Below are positions 21,724-33,724 of a stretch of DNA of 64,000 bases, piece after piece. The stretch covers positions 37,453,797 to 37,517,796 of the forward strand of contig CP136061.1 in the NCBI GenBank assembly GCA_032622095.1, written 5' to 3'. Numbering within the stretch: the stretch's first letter is position 1; each line of letters begins with the position of its first letter. This stretch comes from Siphonodentalium dalli (taxonomy: Eukaryota; Mollusca; Scaphopoda; Gadilida; Siphonodentaliidae). Position numbers and translations under genes: made by a program. The notes below the pieces were generated by a model. It was not told where the DNA came from. It saw only the letters and a list, made by a program, of their open reading frames with translations, and ran no database searches.

Positions 21724-21769
21724 CTGGGTACCATACCATCACTGACTCATGTTTCAAAACAGACAACCT
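21724..21769 (-). promoter_or_regulatory. 5' UTR segment and probable splice acceptor
   Basis: On the minus strand TTCTATTTTTCAG ends at 21,768, a pyrimidine-rich acceptor. It leaves a 44-nt leader before the chosen ATG. The leader holds in-frame TGA codons and two other out-of-frame ATGs (21,739 and 21,734), so at least one upstream exon is expected. Confidence 0.55.
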
Positions 21770-22076
21770 GAAAAATAGAATCACTCAATATAGTCAAATT
21801 TATTCCCGCTGAAGCGATTGATTACACTCTGGTACCTAGAATTACAGCGTTCTTGCTCACGGGTCGTATTTACTAGTACAAATCTGTATGACCCTCGTGG
21901 CTGATGGATCCAATAATGGAAGACAACTCGCCCCGATGGTGATTTCGGGCTACTTGTCTTACGTGTCTGGAGTGACGTGTCTCAAGTGGATGACTATATA
22001 ATACAAAAAAAATTATGAGTTATTTTATTTGTATTTATAACAAATTCTGTTAGAATTATTATGACTTTTTTAAAGG
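21770..22076. other. probable upstream intron or flank of the WSD gene
   Basis: No frame recognised. Located just 5' of the acceptor on the minus strand. Confidence 0.4.
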
Positions 22077-22156
22077 GGTACAGTACACTAAATCCAGCCA
22101 TTTATGGGACTATCTCCTTTATCTCGGATTTAGTATACATGCAGTACCCATTTAAT
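22077..22156. mobile_element. miniature TTAA-type element (AGGGGTACAGTAC ends)
   Basis: Left AAAGGGGTACAGTACACTAA, right GCAGTACCCATTTAA, with inner inverse arms around CTAAATCC / GGATTTAG. Looks like a deletion derivative related to the element at 14.4 kb. Confidence 0.5.
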
Positions 22157-22189
22157 CCATGTGTGGCCTTTTGTCAATATTAAGCCCCT

Positions 22190-22395
22190 TTAATCATGCA
22201 CCACAATTACCCCCCAAATAAAATTAAAAAACAATGTTAATTTGAGACTTCTTCCCAGAAGATGAGGCATAAGCAGAACGAAGTCCTCCAGAGGGTTAAT
22301 TTAGTGATGTTAGGCCGCTATGCGGGGTAGCATAACTAAATTCACCCTCTGGGGATCTCATTCTGCAAATGACAGACACACTATATCCAGACCTG
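22190..22395. mobile_element. Family C fragment
   Basis: Right-hand palindrome (GAACGAAGTCCTCCAGAGG ... CTGGGGATCTCATTCTGC) with part of the centre. The left end is missing, and CCAGACCTG remains at the right. Confidence 0.65.
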
Positions 22396-22831
22396 TAAAT
22401 GGTGTAAACTTGGATGGTGCAGCTTTATCTATTAGAATCCAAACTATCGCAAAAATTCATCAGACAACAGAAAAGGAACAACCGCGATTTGGAACACAAA
22501 GTATTAAACGTGAGAAATCATCCTCACATCGCTAAACACTTAGTGAGTGATAAAGCTAGTTTGGGGAGAGAAAATAGAATTGGCCCAATCCGAATATTTT
22601 CACTGCTGTTAAAACAGGTTTTTTTGTTCACCTGACAGCTTTGCGAGATGTGTGGTAGAATATAGCTATGATAATGCATCACTGAAATTTTTCTTGGCAA
22701 ATACTGAGACTGCGAAAACAATTGATTAGCCAATAGTGTGAGGGAATTCCAACTATTCCAGCACATGGAGTAAGTGAAGGTGTTTCCATTGTAATGGGTA
22801 TCAAGTGTTGCAAGAGTTATTAGATAGGTTC
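22396..22831. other. unassigned sequence
   Basis: Nothing recognised. Confidence 0.4.
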
Positions 22832-22833
22832 TA

Positions 22834-22962
22834 CAGTAATGCCCTAATTAATCGACTCTCTAACCACAGCAGAATTATGGGTAACTTTTCAGGATTTAGT
22901 CGGATATATGGCTTGTTGCCATTCATTGGAAAGCTCCGAGTCGATTATTTAGGGCATTACTG
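22834..22962. mobile_element. Family B MITE with deleted right arm
   Basis: TA at 22,832-22,833 and 22,963-22,964 around CAGTAATGCCC / GGGCATTACTG. Most of the right arm is missing, giving 129 bp. Confidence 0.85.
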
Positions 22963-22974
22963 TAGAATACAGTT

Positions 22975-23330
22975 GTGTATAATACTTCACTCAGTGAATC
23001 ACAAAATCCAATCCATGTAATGAGAAACAAGTAGAACTATGCATTCTACTAATATTGCTGAAAATCTCTAGCAAATCGACCGTACCACTCCATAGAAAAC
23101 ATCGTCTGAACTACGCTCAATTGTAAATATTTACTTTTCGATTCGGGATGCAAATATTAGCGATAAACTAATGAAAACAATTTCGCCATCAGGAGTCACT
23201 GCTTTTAATTAATATATAAGAATGACGATGTGTGTTCTGAATTTGGATAAATATTTGTAAAAATAACCACATTGAGCAAGATTATTCTCCATTTCTATTT
23301 GATCACCCTACCGGAGTGTTTCACATCACT
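22975..23330 (+). repeat. dispersed repeat J, copy 1
   Basis: About 290-350 bp without TIRs. It shares words such as TCCATTTCTATTTGATCACC and GGAGTGTTTCACATCA with 29,335-29,692 (+), 42,712-43,080 (+) and 57,300-57,682 (minus). It ends exactly at the TTAA target of an A1 element. Confidence 0.75.
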
Positions 23331-23720
23331 TTAACCCTTTACCCAACAGAACGGCCCTGTGCCAATGCATTCTCTTATATATGCGAGTCGACCATAGGTC
23401 GCCTCGCATATATAAGAGAATGCATTGGCTTAACACATTAAAAATTATAAAATTGTTAAAGAATGTAAGAAAAAATGGTAAAAAAAGATTTTTTTTAGGC
23501 CAATGCATTCTCTTATATATGCGAGGCGACCTATGGTCGACTCGCATATATAAGAGAATGCATTGGCACAGGGCATAACTATAACCATCACAATGTGGTC
23601 AATGAGCCGGTTCCAATGATATCCATATTTGTATGGTTTTATTGAGACAGACCCAAGATATTTTAGGCTGTTGAAGCTTTATTTGGCCGGTTTTGGCCGG
23701 TTTGTTGGGTAAAGGGATAA
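23331..23720. mobile_element. TTAA MITE, type A1, inserted in repeat J
   Basis: TTAA at 23,331-23,334, right end GGGATAA (one mismatch to TTAA) at 23,717-23,720, with CCCTTTACCCAACA termini and two hairpins. The other J copies read on through TTTAA at this point and so act as empty sites. Confidence 0.85.
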
Positions 23721-23818
23721 CAAATGATCATCTGCCGTGGAACAATACTCAACACAGACAGTAATGGAAACAGACATAAAAAGATATCTACCTTTAAAAC
23801 TAAACAGGGATCTGGATT

Positions 23819-24258
23819 CAAGCCTGCAAATAGCGTGCCTGTCATTTGCAGAATGAGGTTCCCAGAGGGTGAATTTAGTGATGCTATCCCATGCTAGCAT
23901 CACCAGATTCACCCTCTGGAGACCTCATTCTGCTGAGGCCTCATCTTCTGGGAAGTATCTATAGTATCAAATTAACATTGTTTTTAGTTACGTTTTCCCT
24001 TCTGGAAGTTTCTATATCCCCTAATTTGCAGAAGGTAAAATCCATAATTGAGGTGCCCAATGGGTGAGCATCACCAACTTCAACTGGGGAACTTCAATCT
24101 GATCCTAGATCTACCATAGCAGTTGAGGGCCTATAAAGCAGAATGAGGTCCCCAGAGGGTGAATTTAGTGATGCTAGCCTGCTATGCGGGATAGAGTCAC
24201 TAAATTCCCCTCTGGGGACTTCATTCTACAAATGACAGACACGCTATTTGCAGGCTTG
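23819..24258. mobile_element. hAT-like MITE (family C, long form), 8-bp TSD
   Basis: Ends CAAGCCTGCAAATAGCG and CGCTATTTGCAGGCTTG. Exact flanking repeat TCTGGATT at 23,811-23,818 and 24,259-24,266. Two palindromes and the A/T-rich centre. Confidence 0.9.
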
Positions 24259-24266
24259 TCTGGATT

Positions 24267-24630
24267 CAAAACCTCATGTCGATCATGTCATGAATCTCTG
24301 CTCTGACTAAGCCCATAGAGACCATATCCCACCAGTACAAAACCTGGGAACTTTTCATATTCTGACCCCTTCTGACAGGGAATATATATCATTATTTATA
24401 TTTGTTCCACAATAATCTACTTCAAAGTATGGTGGTGGTACCAGCTCGAAATTGCATACTTTTTAGTGACATTAGAGAGACGATTTCACAACAAACTTTA
24501 AGTTAATTACTCTTGAGAAATTCCATGATTGTCAGTGGCATGAAGCAAAATCGCCCACAAAGTCCCTTAAATAATGTAATCTCGAGCTGGGACCTTCACC
24601 TATGATGAATAAACTATTAATCAACATGTA
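24267..24630. other. unassigned sequence
   Basis: Nothing recognised. Confidence 0.4.
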
Positions 24631-25031
24631 TTAACCCTTTACCCAACAAACCGGCCAAAAACGCCCAAATAAAGCTTCAACAGCCTAAAATATCTTCGGT
24701 CTGTCTCAATAACACCATACAAATATGGATACCATTGGAACCGGTTCATAGACCACATTGTGATGGTTACAGTTATGCCCTGTGCCAATGCATTCTCTTA
24801 TATATGCGAGTCGACCATAGGTCGCCTCGCATATATAAGAGAATGCATTGGCCTAAAAAAAATCTTTTTTAAACACTTTTTACCATTTTTTCTTACATTC
24901 TTTAACAATTTTATAATTTTTAATGTGTTAAGCCGATGTATTCTCTTATATATGCGAGGCGACCTATGGTCGACTCGCATATATAAGAGAATGCATTGGC
25001 ACAGGGCCGTTCTGTTTGGGTAAAGAGTTAA
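24631..25031. mobile_element. TTAA MITE, type A1
   Basis: TTAA at 24,631-24,634 and 25,028-25,031. CCCTTTACCCAACA terminus on the left, slightly changed right terminus (TTTGGGTAAAGAG), two complete hairpins. Confidence 0.85.
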
Positions 25032-26219
25032 CAAAAACTAAATTCCCCGTGTTATTTGTTTGACTTTGTAAGGCTCCATGTCCAAACTTCAAAAAGTTTC
25101 CAGGTTTTGAACTGGTGGAAAATGATCTCTATGGGTGTTAACCAGTGTAGAAATTCATGGCATGATCTGAACGTGATGTAGTTATTAGTACCGTATTACA
25201 TTCCGGAGACTAAAAATGAGTCCAAATTTCAACAAATGTCATAACTCTCATATAAACTTAAATTTCTGCTAAAGATAATTGAGAAGAATATGCAATAACA
25301 GTGCTGTGGGAAATTTTAGCATTCGGAGATATAGTATTTAATCCAATACTATTCTCTGTGAGACCTATAGAATACCTGTAACGCTGTATGTAATACTTCA
25401 CTCAGTGAATCATAAAATCCAATCCATGTATTGAGAAACATGTAGAAGTAAATATAAAATCCAGAGAACCATTCAATTACATAACATGGCTATTTCTCGG
25501 TTATTAAGCAACATAATATAAGAAATGATCATCTGCTGTGGAACTAACAATCAGTGAAGACACAACACAGGTAGTAGGCGAGACTTAGAAATAAAAAAGA
25601 TATCCACCTTGAAAACTACACAGAGATCTCGATTCTAAACCTCATGCAGTTATCAGCTCACAGAATTCATGTTGGCACTTAATCACCAAAGTAAATTGAG
25701 TGCGTACTCTGCACGTAATTGCTATAAGAAGTTCGAATTGTTTTAAAATTCTTTCAATTACTAGTCGATGCTGGCAAGATGAGCTAAGGTGTTAATCTCC
25801 TGGTTTTGATGATAGTGTTCTCGGCATGACATTACCTGTACTCAGAGAGTGGGTACTCGCCAGCCAAAATATACATAGTTATATAGGTTTGGCATGGTTC
25901 CATGACCACAAGATATTTGTAATAATAAGTTAGGGGGTGTTCGCATATGAGGAGTATTTATGTATTGGTGCAATGTGCGCTTCATTCAGCATGGAGGATC
26001 ATGTTCACTGGGACACCTGGGGAAATTAAGCACATGTGGGCTTCTCTTGGGGGATAAGGAGATGCTATAAAGAGCACTGTTATCAGGGGTGGGTGGGCTT
26101 TGGGTAAGGGGCTGTTGGACACAAAACAGCAGTGGGAAATTCCAGACCAAAAATGAGTTGAATTGTTCTAATAAGTTTTTTTCAGCCAATATTTAGGGCA
26201 AAACGCATTATTTGCAGAG
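25032..26219. other. unassigned sequence with fragments of repeat J surroundings
   Basis: 25,385-25,650 matches 22,975-23,035 and 23,721-23,820 (shared TACTTCACTCAGTGAATCA and AAATGATCATCTGC), i.e. the dispersed family without the A1 element. No gene recognised. Confidence 0.55.
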
Positions 26220-26668
26220 CACTAAAAGTTGTAGTCCGAGTCCGATTCGGCAAAAAGTTGTAGTTGGAGATTTCACTTTTGGTTGTTGTCCTTAAAATCA
26301 TACCCAAAAATTGTGATTTTTGGTTTGTTGATAAGCTATGCAAATAAAATTAATAAATAATTTGTAAGTCTTACATTTAAAATTTTATAGACATTTATCG
26401 TTATGAAACCCACACAAAGTTGTAGTCCGAGCCAGCCGAGTTAGCCGCCATGCAGTTCAGAACGTGGATTTCCGAAAGAAAAATGTTGATAAAAGTTGAA
26501 ATATAAGACTTACAAACTATCTTTTAAATTTATTTTATTTGTAATTGGCATATAGCTTATCACAAACCAAAAATCAACATTTTTTGGTATATATTAACGA
26601 CAATAAACAAAATTGAAATCCCCATTGCAACTACAACTTTTCCCCAAATCGGACTACAACTTTTAGTG
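26220..26668. mobile_element. element with long inverted repeats starting CACTAAAAGTTGTAGTCCGA
   Basis: CACTAAAAGTTGTAGTCCGA at the left and its inverse at the right. The inverted similarity continues inward for roughly 190 bp (for example GGTTTGTTGATAAGCTATGC / GCATATAGCTTATCACAAACC). 449 bp, no transposase. The CACTA start recalls the CACTA group, but no 3-bp duplication is evident, so the superfamily is open. Confidence 0.65.
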
Positions 26669-27218
26669 AGTCCGAGCAAGAGTTGAATAATTTCCTAATG
26701 AGAGATGATCTCCTGTCCAGATGGAGCTCTGACTATTACGGTCCAACCAGAGTAAAACATAACGATCAAACATCCTGTTTGCTGTAGGGTGTTATGGTCA
26801 TTTGATATTTGTGGGCACCCCCCCCCCCCCCTCAGAGACAGTTACATGTCAACATGATGGCTCATCGACCTCCTATGATTTTAACTATAAAGACAGAGTT
26901 TACTACCCATGGTGCGTTAGATGTCTGGATTAATGCCATTAGAGCAAATATACTACAGGCAATTGCAAACTTTTCCTGGGGCATCGTTCTTAATTATATA
27001 TTGACGTGAATGACGTAAATCAGTTTATTCTAATACTTCCATCGGGTATTTTACACGATAGCTTCTTGAGGCTTCAGTCAATATCGTGTTGTGAAAATGC
27101 TATAAAAAATTTTATTCTACAACATGCAATCCCCATATAAGTTGGAAATGTCTATACATACTTCAAATTCGCAAGACCAGGAACCGGCCTTCAAGTAATA
27201 ATGAGATAAGAACATTGA
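26669..27218. other. unassigned sequence with poly-C run
   Basis: C run at about 26,818-26,832. No gene recognised. Confidence 0.4.
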
Positions 27219-27312
27219 TGTGAGAGCTTTCCAATGAATGGCAACAAGCCATATTTCCGACTATATCCTGAAAAGTTACCCATAATTCTGCTCTGATTAA
27301 GGAGTCGATTAC
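27219..27312. mobile_element. Family B right-half fragment
   Basis: GAGAGCTTTCCAATGAATGG through ATTAAGGAGTCGATTA. The terminal GGGCATTACTG is missing. Confidence 0.7.
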
Positions 27313-27451
27313 TATATAAATTATAGTGATATTGATATCTCCGTAATGATGCATCATCAGATTTTACATCAAATTAGTCAAAATGTCATAAGCAGATTTC
27401 AACTTGATATACGAATCAACCATGAAAATTGCATGCAATCATTTGGTCGAT

Positions 27452-27808
27452 ATACAGTAATGTCCTAAATAATCGACTCCTAAACCACAGCAGAATTATG
27501 GGAAATTTTTCATAATTTAGTCGGAAATATGGCTTGATGCCATTCATCAGAAAGTCCACCATAGGTCGCCTCGCATATATAAGAGAATGCATTGGCCTAA
27601 ACAAAATCTTTTTTAAACACTTTTTACCATTTTTTCTTACATTCTTTAACAATTTTATCATTTTTAATATGTTAAGCCAATGCATTCTCTTATATATGCG
27701 AGGCGACCTATGGTCGACTCGCATATATAAGAGAATGCATTGGCACAGGGCCCTTCTGTTGGGTAAAGGGTTAAAGGGTAATATACTTCAGGCATTACTG
27801 TATAACAC
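27452..27808. mobile_element. chimera of a family B left half and a type A1 right part
   Basis: 27,455-27,552 is the left arm of family B (CAGTAATGTCCTAAATAATC onward). It switches abruptly at about 27,553 to the inside of an A1 hairpin (ACCATAGGTCGCCTCGCAT), which continues to the normal A1 end with TTAA at 27,771-27,774. TTCAGGCATTACTGTA follows at 27,789-27,805 and looks like a family B end. Confidence 0.7.
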
Positions 27809-28585
27809 CTATACAGGCATAAACTGGATAAGACAAAACATCCAAGATCCAACGATGACATTCAACGTCAATATCGTGTCATATGTATTCGAGCGAATGT
27901 TATAATCCGGAAATTCTCTTTTTGTTCTTTTGATGTCAAGAAATTCTTATTTCTTCGTTATATTTCACCATTATATTGTGCCCATTTGTGGGCTAATTAC
28001 TCAAAGAAAACGTACAGCAAATTGTCTATCTGTTATAATAACTCATATAGGATGTTGATGCGATATTCTAAATATTGTAGTGCTAGCGCTATGTATGTTA
28101 CTGATTGTATGTTATCATTTCCTATGTTACTGCGCAAGTTTGTGTATAACTTCAGAAAGAGAGTATGTCAATGTTCGAATACAATAATTTCTAGTATACA
28201 TTCTTCAGATATTAAGTATAGATCAAAACTATTTTTAAATTGGAATTCTATATTATACACATAATGCAAATCAAAATACGTTATTGCTAAAATTTGTGAT
28301 TGATTGTTGTTATATATTATATTGTATACATACATATGGGCAACATTGCCTGAAATAAACTATTATATTTAATATGATGAGATAAACATATTTTCAAGAA
28401 TGCTCTTTTATGTTTGCAACCATTAATGTAACTTTTTAAAATTCTTTCCTGGATATTCTTCTGGGCGAATGGGCACAGGTTTAAAAAAGATGATAAATAC
28501 CAAATATCAGGAAATTCGGTTGAATATTGCTTAAGTTATAATCTGGACAACCCAGAAATTTTTAATTCTAAGTCGAGGTTCCAGA
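27809..28585. other. unassigned AT-rich sequence
   Basis: A 92-codon frame (27,986-28,264) has no recognised domain. Not called a gene. Confidence 0.4.
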
Positions 28586-29037
28586 CAAACCCGAGTTTAG
28601 TGTGCCTGTCATTGCAGAATGAGGTCCACAGAGGGTGAATTTAGTGATGCTATCCTGCATAGAGGACTAGCATCATCAAATTAAACCTCTGGGGACCTCA
28701 TTCTGCTTAGGCCTCATCTTCTCTGGAAAGTTTCTTTATTATCAAATTTCTATAGAAACTTCTTCACATAGATTCTATTTCTTTTTTAGTATAGTTTCTC
28801 TATATCCCCAAATTGGCAGATGACACATTCCATAATCGAGGTTCCCAATGGGTGTACATCACAATTTTCACCATTTGGGAACTGAGTCTATGTCTCCCAT
28901 AGCAGATGAGTCCATGCAGAATGAGGTCCCCAGAACGTGAATTTGGTGATGCTTGTCCACTGTGCGGGATATCGTCACTAAATTCACCCTCTGGGGACCT
29001 CATTCTGCAAATGACAAACACCCTAAACTCAGGCTTG
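28586..29037. mobile_element. hAT-like MITE (family C, long form), 8-bp TSD
   Basis: Exact flanking repeat GTTCCAGA at 28,578-28,585 and 29,038-29,045. Ends CAAACCCGAGTTTAG and CTAAACTCAGGCTTG, two palindromes, A/T-rich centre. Confidence 0.9.
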
Positions 29038-29045
29038 GTTCCAGA

Positions 29046-29334
29046 CCCAAAGAACCAACTGATTTAGTTGTATTATAATTGTTCAGGGGACAATATATAC
29101 TGGGTATGCAGGTAGGAGGCAGACTATATTTTTATTACCCTAGAACCTGTTAGTGAAGGTTCCAGTTGATTGGTAATAACCTGGAGAACTATTTATGACG
29201 TCTCTGTGAGATCAGAATTGTCAGATTTCATTAGATTAAAGACTCCCAGAAGATTAAAGTGGCCACAAAAGTGTCACAATTATTTTTTTCCTTTATATCA
29301 GCTAGATAAAACGGGTCTGATTATTTACTCTGAC
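29046..29334. other. unassigned sequence
   Basis: Nothing recognised. Confidence 0.4.
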
Positions 29335-29692
29335 ACTTTAAAGACATATTATGGACTTGTTTGGATGTGTGACACTGATAAGTTAATCCCCAGGTGTTGT
29401 GCCAACCTGTGGAATGTAGCCTTCTACTAACATTGCCGAAAATTTCAATGAAATTGCCCATAACACTTCATGGAAAACATCGTCTTAAATATTTACATCT
29501 CGATTCGGGACGCAACCATTGATGATAAACACTCACAAATTATTTCGCCATCGAGAGTCATTGAATTTAATTAATATATCAGAATGACGGTGTGTGTTGT
29601 CAATTTGGATTAATATTCGTAAAAATAACTACTATGAGCAAGATTATTCTCCATTTCTATTTGATCACCGGAGTGTTTCACATCAGTTTAAT
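29335..29692 (+). repeat. dispersed repeat J, copy 2
   Basis: Begins with the shared TTTAAAGACATATTATGGAC, then CATCGTC / TCTCGATTCGGGA / TCCATTTCTATTTGATCACC. Ends GTGTTTCACATCAGTTTAA (an uninterrupted version of the A1 target at 23.33 kb). Confidence 0.75.
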
Positions 29693-29979
29693 ATGTCACT
29701 GAAATTCCACTCTATAGATCTTATACTCTATACAAAAATACCAACATGTGTTGGAGTGAATATGTCTCAGGTATGTCAAAATTATGAATATAAAATATAA
29801 ATTTCCTGCATTCAGCTCAATCTTCTGCAATCGATCACCCATGGTTAATTCGTCCTGCTAATTTGCTATGATGTCGGTGGGGCGGCAAACCATTGGTTTT
29901 TATTAAGTACCATTATTTTTCTAGAATCTTCATCTTTGTGGGGTTTGGCTAATCTGAATGATTGACAGAAAAGCTGTTA
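29693..29979. other. unassigned sequence
   Basis: Nothing recognised. Confidence 0.4.
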
Positions 29980-30187
29980 CAGTAATGCTCTAATAAATCG
30001 ACTCCTTAAACACAGCAGAATTATGGGTAACTTTTCAGGATTTAGTCGGAAATATGGCTTGTTGACATTCATCGGTAAGCTCTCGGGGAGAGCTTTCCGA
30101 TGAATGGCAACAAGCCATATTTCCGACTAAATCCTGAAAAGTTACCCATAATTCTGCTGTGTTTAAGGAGTCGATTAATTAGAGCAT
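29980..30187. mobile_element. Family B MITE
   Basis: CAGTAATGCTC with TA at 29,978-29,979. Full palindrome. The right terminus decays after AGAGCATG. Confidence 0.8.
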
Positions 30188-30759
30188 GTTGGGAGTAAAT
30201 TGAACTTCAGCCATTGTTACTTAATTCTACCTGATACAGTCGGCTTCTCCCTAATAACCAAACAGGGAAAAGTTACTTTAATTATGAAACCTCCAGGCTG
30301 GTTGGTCCCTGCGATCATATTAGTTAAACACTGCAGAACGAGAGGCCGATCACGATCTGCAGATGTTTAACCCATACCTTGGCGATAGCGATCTTTTTAT
30401 GAGTGCAAGAATTTCAACAATTCACAGCGTACTATTATTTATTAGTTTCATAGTGGAATCAGACATATTGAGCAACTTGCTCATTTAAACACAATAGGAA
30501 GATGGATATGACATTCGATTTCAACCTATTCGGTCACTCCAACAGAGATACATGTATGTGTGATAGATTGATAAAGATAATTATACCCAAACACAGTCAG
30601 ACAGATGCACCATAGCTGTTAAAGATATAATAGTTACAATATTAACATCATAATAACTCTATTTATTTAATTCTTACAATGGAACCTGAGTCATAACAGA
30701 TTATGTTGTTGTGTTAGCTGCATAGTAAAAGTTATGGGATGATTGAGATTAGAGACCAA
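30188..30759. other. unassigned sequence
   Basis: Nothing recognised. Confidence 0.4.
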
Positions 30760-32952
30760 CAAACACCTGAACATCTATATAAGTGAGGGGTGTATAGACC
30801 TTGATATTAAATATGATTGATAATGGTTGGATATAAAATATTTTAATACAGAATTATCAGATAACTAAAGGAGAGATATGAGAGGGTCAAATTGAAAATA
30901 TTAGAGTCATAACATTGGATCGCGTACAGTATACATGTACCTATGGTTAATTTTATTCTAAGCTGATCATTGGAAAGATACAATGTCTGTAACAGCAGAA
31001 ATATTATTAAATATTGGGTTAATATTCTCAAAACCATTCAATCAATACCAAAATCTATACGCATGAAGAATGTATCACAATCAACCTGAATGAGATTATA
31101 AAAGTGATTGGGTGAAAAATATTTGACCAAAAAGTCAGCTTCAAGAATACCAGAACCATTATTATTATCCTGCAGCCCAAATGCAATAGAGGGAATTTCA
31201 AAATAAGATATATCCTCAAATGATGAATATTCAATTGGTGGCTTATAATTAATAGAAATTCTTAGTGAACCTGGCCTAAGGCGAAAGAGATAATTTAAAA
31301 TCTGCGTATCAGATATTATGTGTCTATGGAATAGGTTAATTTTAATCCTGAAATACATGCAAGTGAAAAGTGGATCACGATCAACCTGGACATAGAATAG
31401 GAGAATGAACATATGATGTGTGGAGAGTGTTAATCATTTTCAATGACATCATATGATGGAACTGATGTGTGGATAAATTGTTTTCTCAAGATAAGACAAC
31501 AGTGTCTCTGTAAACAACAATTCTCTAAACAGCCATGCTCCAGAACATCCTTCACATGGACAATGGACTATTTGTATTAATGCCATGAACATGTTTCAAC
31601 AGGTTGGGTTAAATTACTATTGCACACAAACTGGAGTAAAGTATCATCAATCACTTAAATTTGACAGCTCTGGGTGCAGCAGTGGTTTAGCAAAGAGTAT
31701 CCAGTGTCATTTTCTGATCCCAATAAAGCAGATTACTGTGTAAAGTTGTTTGTCTTAAATTCTCACAGGGCATATACAATAGGTAGTAAATTACTTGAAT
31801 TATAAAGGGCCATAACTCTGTTAAAATATATCAGATCAAACCCAAATTTGAACTTGATCTGTATTTGGGGTGAGGACCACATGTACCAAATTTGGTGTAG
31901 ATCAGATGAAAAATGTTTTGAGTTCTAAGTAAAAATAAGTTTGAAAAGGGTTAATTAAACGATACCAAAAACCATACAGATAAAGAACGTGCTAAGAAAA
32001 ACCTTGGTAAGAAATATGAGGCATATCAGAAGAAAACAGTTTGACTTAGATGGATCAGATAGCATTTGTGTGCAGGGTTAATTATTTTCTAAACCGATCA
32101 ACCGATCGATACCAAAAACTATACAGGTGAGGGGTGTGTCATTATAAACCTACATATCAAATATGAAAACAATCGGACAAAAAATAATTTGGTTACAGCA
32201 TTGGATAGCTCATGCCTATGTGCGGATGCAAAGTGTTAATAATTTCTAAACCGATCAACCGATCGATACCAAAAACTATACAGGTGAGGAGTGTGTCATC
32301 ATAAACATGGGAGTAAAAAATAACTCTAATTCCCATAATACAGATTTACTGCTCTCAGAGCTAAACTGATACCACTGGTAATTAATTGTAGACTGCTATG
32401 GTTATCTGTTCAATTCTTAGTTGAAAAAGGGCCATAACTCTGGTATAAAATGTTGGATATAACCCATATTCAAACTCGATCTGTGTTTTGAGTTGAGAAA
32501 CTCGCATACCAAATTTGGTTCCGATCAGATAAAAAAAAAATTGAGTTATGGCAGCATGCATGAATTCTAAGTCGAAAAAGGGCCATAACTCCATTGAAAA
32601 ATATCGGATCAAACCCATATTCGAACTCGATCTGTATTTTGGTCCGAGAAACTTGCATACCAAATTTGATTCTGATCAGATAAAATTTTTTTGAGTTATG
32701 GTAGCATGCATGAATTCTAAGTCGAAAAAGGGCCATAACTCCGTGAAAAAAATCTGTATTTGGTGCTGACAAATTCATATACAAAATTTGGTTCCGATCA
32801 GATATAAAATGTTCGAGTTATCGCACCATGCGTAAAGTGTCTACAGACAGACAGACAGACAGACAGACGGACGGACGGACGGACGGACTAACGACGAGTG
32901 GTCAATCCGGGCAACGACACTATGTTTACCATACTATGGTATGGGTAAACAT
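30760..32952 (+). mobile_element. pearl/Helentron-like element(s) with diverged tandem core
   Basis: The left part (30,760-32,310) has diverged units around CGATACCAAAAACTATACAG. The right part (32,400-32,820) has units of about 145 bp with AAGTCGAAAAAGGGCCATAA and CATACCAAATTTGGTTCCGA. An ACAGACAGACGGACGG microsatellite (32,838-32,888) and a 3' hairpin (GTTTACCATAC / GTATGGGTAAAC) end at about 32,952. Two or more elements may be fused, and the 5' limit is uncertain. Confidence 0.6.
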
Positions 32953-33169
32953 AAAAATGGATTGAATGAAGGTTACTCACATGGAGTTATCGTTACAGAA
33001 TTTGGGTTGTATACAAATCTTCGAACCGTATAAACGAAACAAAACTGCGAGATATAACCCGCAGGAAGAATGGTATTCACTATGTGAATACATAAAGGTA
33101 AGGACCAATATTTTGACAAAAAAATCAAGAAACTATATTTATCAGGCTTATCATAGAGTATTCAAAGGT
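32953..33169. other. unassigned sequence
   Basis: Nothing recognised. Confidence 0.4.
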
Positions 33170-33414
33170 TTAACACTTCCACGACTGGAGCTTCCTAATA
33201 TTTTGCGGACCCTGTGCCAATGCATTCCCTTATATGCGAGTCTCCCATAGTGAGCCTCACACATATAAGAGAACACATTGGTCTAACAATATCTAACTTG
33301 ACCGTGTTCCAGTGCATTCTCTTATATACATGGGAGACTTGCATATATAATAGAATGCACTGGCACAGGATCTTTAATGCTGCACCAGCATGGCTCCCAT
33401 CATAAAAGTGTTAA
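33170..33414. mobile_element. TTAA MITE, type A2
   Basis: TTAA at 33,170-33,173 and 33,411-33,414. Ends decayed (CACTTCCACGACTGGAGC; CTCCCATCATAAAAGTG), hairpins diverged. Confidence 0.75.
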
Positions 33415-33673
33415 GATTTCTGGCTTCTGAGAGATAACATCTTTTATAGGATTAGCCTGTCAAAAGGAATAGGCAGCAATTAAATGCAGTGATATCAACA
33501 TCAAATAAAAGTGTCTAATGAATACATAGTTTTTCCTGGATAACATGCTCTCTCACCTGGAATGTACAACAATAAAAGAGTAAGCTATAATTAAGGTGTA
33601 TACTGAATCAATGATCTGGGTTAGACTTTCTTACAACCTGTATCTCCATCTTTCAGGCAGCAGCAATTTAATA

Positions 33674-33724
33674 ACCTGCAGTCAGATGCTCGTAGCCCGT
33701 TTATATATAACCATGGGTATATGC
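33674..33724 (+). repeat. 51-bp inverted repeat, left copy
   Basis: ACCTGCAGTCAGATGCTCGT ... CATGGGTATATGC is repeated without a mismatch, inverted, at 38,956-39,006. The flanks are unrelated on both sides. Contains TTTATATATAA. Confidence 0.9.

Noticed and set aside
30843-31412. 124- and 64-codon minus frames
   Set aside because: Lie in diverged tandem units of a pearl-like element. No recognisable domain.
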